From positions 1-9,323 of the forward strand of contig CADAPN010000143.1 in NCBI GenBank assembly GCA_902789835.1: a stretch of DNA of 9,323 bases, written 5' to 3'. Each line of letters opens with the position of its first letter. The stretch's first letter is position 1. Below, piece by piece: positions 8,922 to 9,323 of this stretch. The notes under the pieces were generated by a model, which had not been told where the DNA came from, ran no database searches, and saw nothing but the letters and a program-made list of their open reading frames with translations. The position numbers and the translations under genes were made by a program. The DNA comes from Oscillospiraceae bacterium (GTDB taxonomy: Bacteria > Bacillota_A > Clostridia > Oscillospirales > Oscillospiraceae).

Positions 8922-9323
8922 TTATTCGATCAGCGCTACCGCGTGGGCGGCTATGCCGAGTCCCTCGCCGGTAAAGCCGAGTTTTTCCTCTGTGGTGGCC
9001 TTGACGTTCACCGCATCCTCTTCGACCTGCATGGCCGCGGCCAGCCTGCTTCGCATCTGTGGGATGTAAGGGGCGAGCTTCGGCCGCTGGGCAATCACCG
9101 TCACGTCGACATTTCCGACACGATAGTGCTTTTCCTTAAGAAGCCGGCAGACCTCCTTCAGCAGCTCAATGCTGTCCGCACCCAGAAAGCGGTCATCATT
9201 GTCCGGGAAGAGGTGTCCGATATCGCCCAGCGCCGCTGCGCCCAGAAGCGCGTCCATCAGCGCATGCGTAAGCACATCCGCATCCGAATGCCCCAGCAGG
9301 CCCTTTTCCCAGGGGATCTCCAC
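8922..9323 (-). CDS. ispF: 2-C-methyl-D-erythritol 2,4-cyclodiphosphate synthase, 5' end beyond the window
   Basis: IspF cyclises CDP-methylerythritol phosphate in the non-mevalonate isoprenoid pathway and works as a trimer. The visible 133 codons begin inside the gene. The first residues ([16 protein letters not shown]) correspond to about residue 25 of the family, so the GTG at the right edge is an internal valine codon, not a start. Visible signatures are [19 protein letters not shown] with the metal-binding His, GDIGHLFPD, the [16 protein letters not shown] strand, and the C-terminal [23 protein letters not shown]. The missing part should hold the N-terminal Asp/His metal ligands. A fused IspDF form cannot be excluded from what is visible. 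It is the most upstream gene seen in the minus-strand series. Confidence 0.92.
   Translation of the reverse strand: MEIPWEKGLLGHSDADVLTHALMDALLGAAALGDIGHLFPDNDDRFLGADSIELLKEVCRLLKEKHYRVGNVDVTVIAQRPKLAPYIPQMRSRLAAAMQVEEDAVNVKATTEEKLGFTGEGLGIAAHAVALIE

Noticed and set aside
6743..8974. A 743-codon open frame on the plus strand, antisense to mltG and the sirtuin
   Set aside because: It spans two unmistakable minus-strand genes and their intergenic gap, has no family motifs, and is explained by codon bias.

Overview
The window looks like chromosomal housekeeping DNA from a fairly GC-rich member of the Bacillota, most likely a Clostridia-type anaerobe (Lachnospiraceae/Oscillospiraceae-like). That placement is an inference from gene content and protein flavour: a LacX-type aldose 1-epimerase, a ComEC of Gram-positive layout, an MltG with a charged cytoplasmic N-terminus, a CxxC...CxC sirtuin, strong GGAGG-type ribosome binding sites and U-tailed intrinsic terminators. 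I see no phage, insertion sequence, CRISPR array, tRNA or rRNA.

Layout. Positions 1-375 hold no convincing gene but are rich in hairpins: one good plus-strand terminator, a second plus-strand candidate, a minus-strand candidate, another stem, and a probable promoter. A single plus-strand gene follows, an aldose 1-epimerase family protein (376-1263). A 19-bp perfect inverted repeat (1275-1321) closes it and also faces the genes arriving from the other side. Everything else is on the minus strand and reads as one co-directional series from the right edge: ispF (cut by the window edge), a Sir2 deacylase, mltG, alaS, a HIT-family protein and comEC. Gaps are 18-52 nt, except about 124 nt between mltG and alaS.

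Functionally this is a mixed core operon: isoprenoid precursor synthesis (IspF), NAD-dependent protein deacylation (Sir2), glycan strand termination in peptidoglycan synthesis (MltG), alanyl-tRNA charging (AlaS), nucleotide phosphoramidate/dinucleotide hydrolysis (HIT) and DNA uptake (ComEC).

The most striking observation is that two of these genes are broken by different kinds of lesion. alaS carries an exact 10-bp tandem duplication (4272-4291) that shifts the frame and replaces the last 86 residues with six. Removing one copy restores an 879-residue protein of normal length. comEC has lost a short segment (about 32 nt by comparison with the family pattern) near 2756 inside the membrane domain, which splits it into two overlapping frames. 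A broken alaS is surprising because the gene is essential, so an assembly or sequencing fault, a mixed population, or a truncated but working enzyme must be weighed. I did not find a previously undescribed multi-gene system here; the unexplained material is these lesions and the structured non-coding stretch at the left end.
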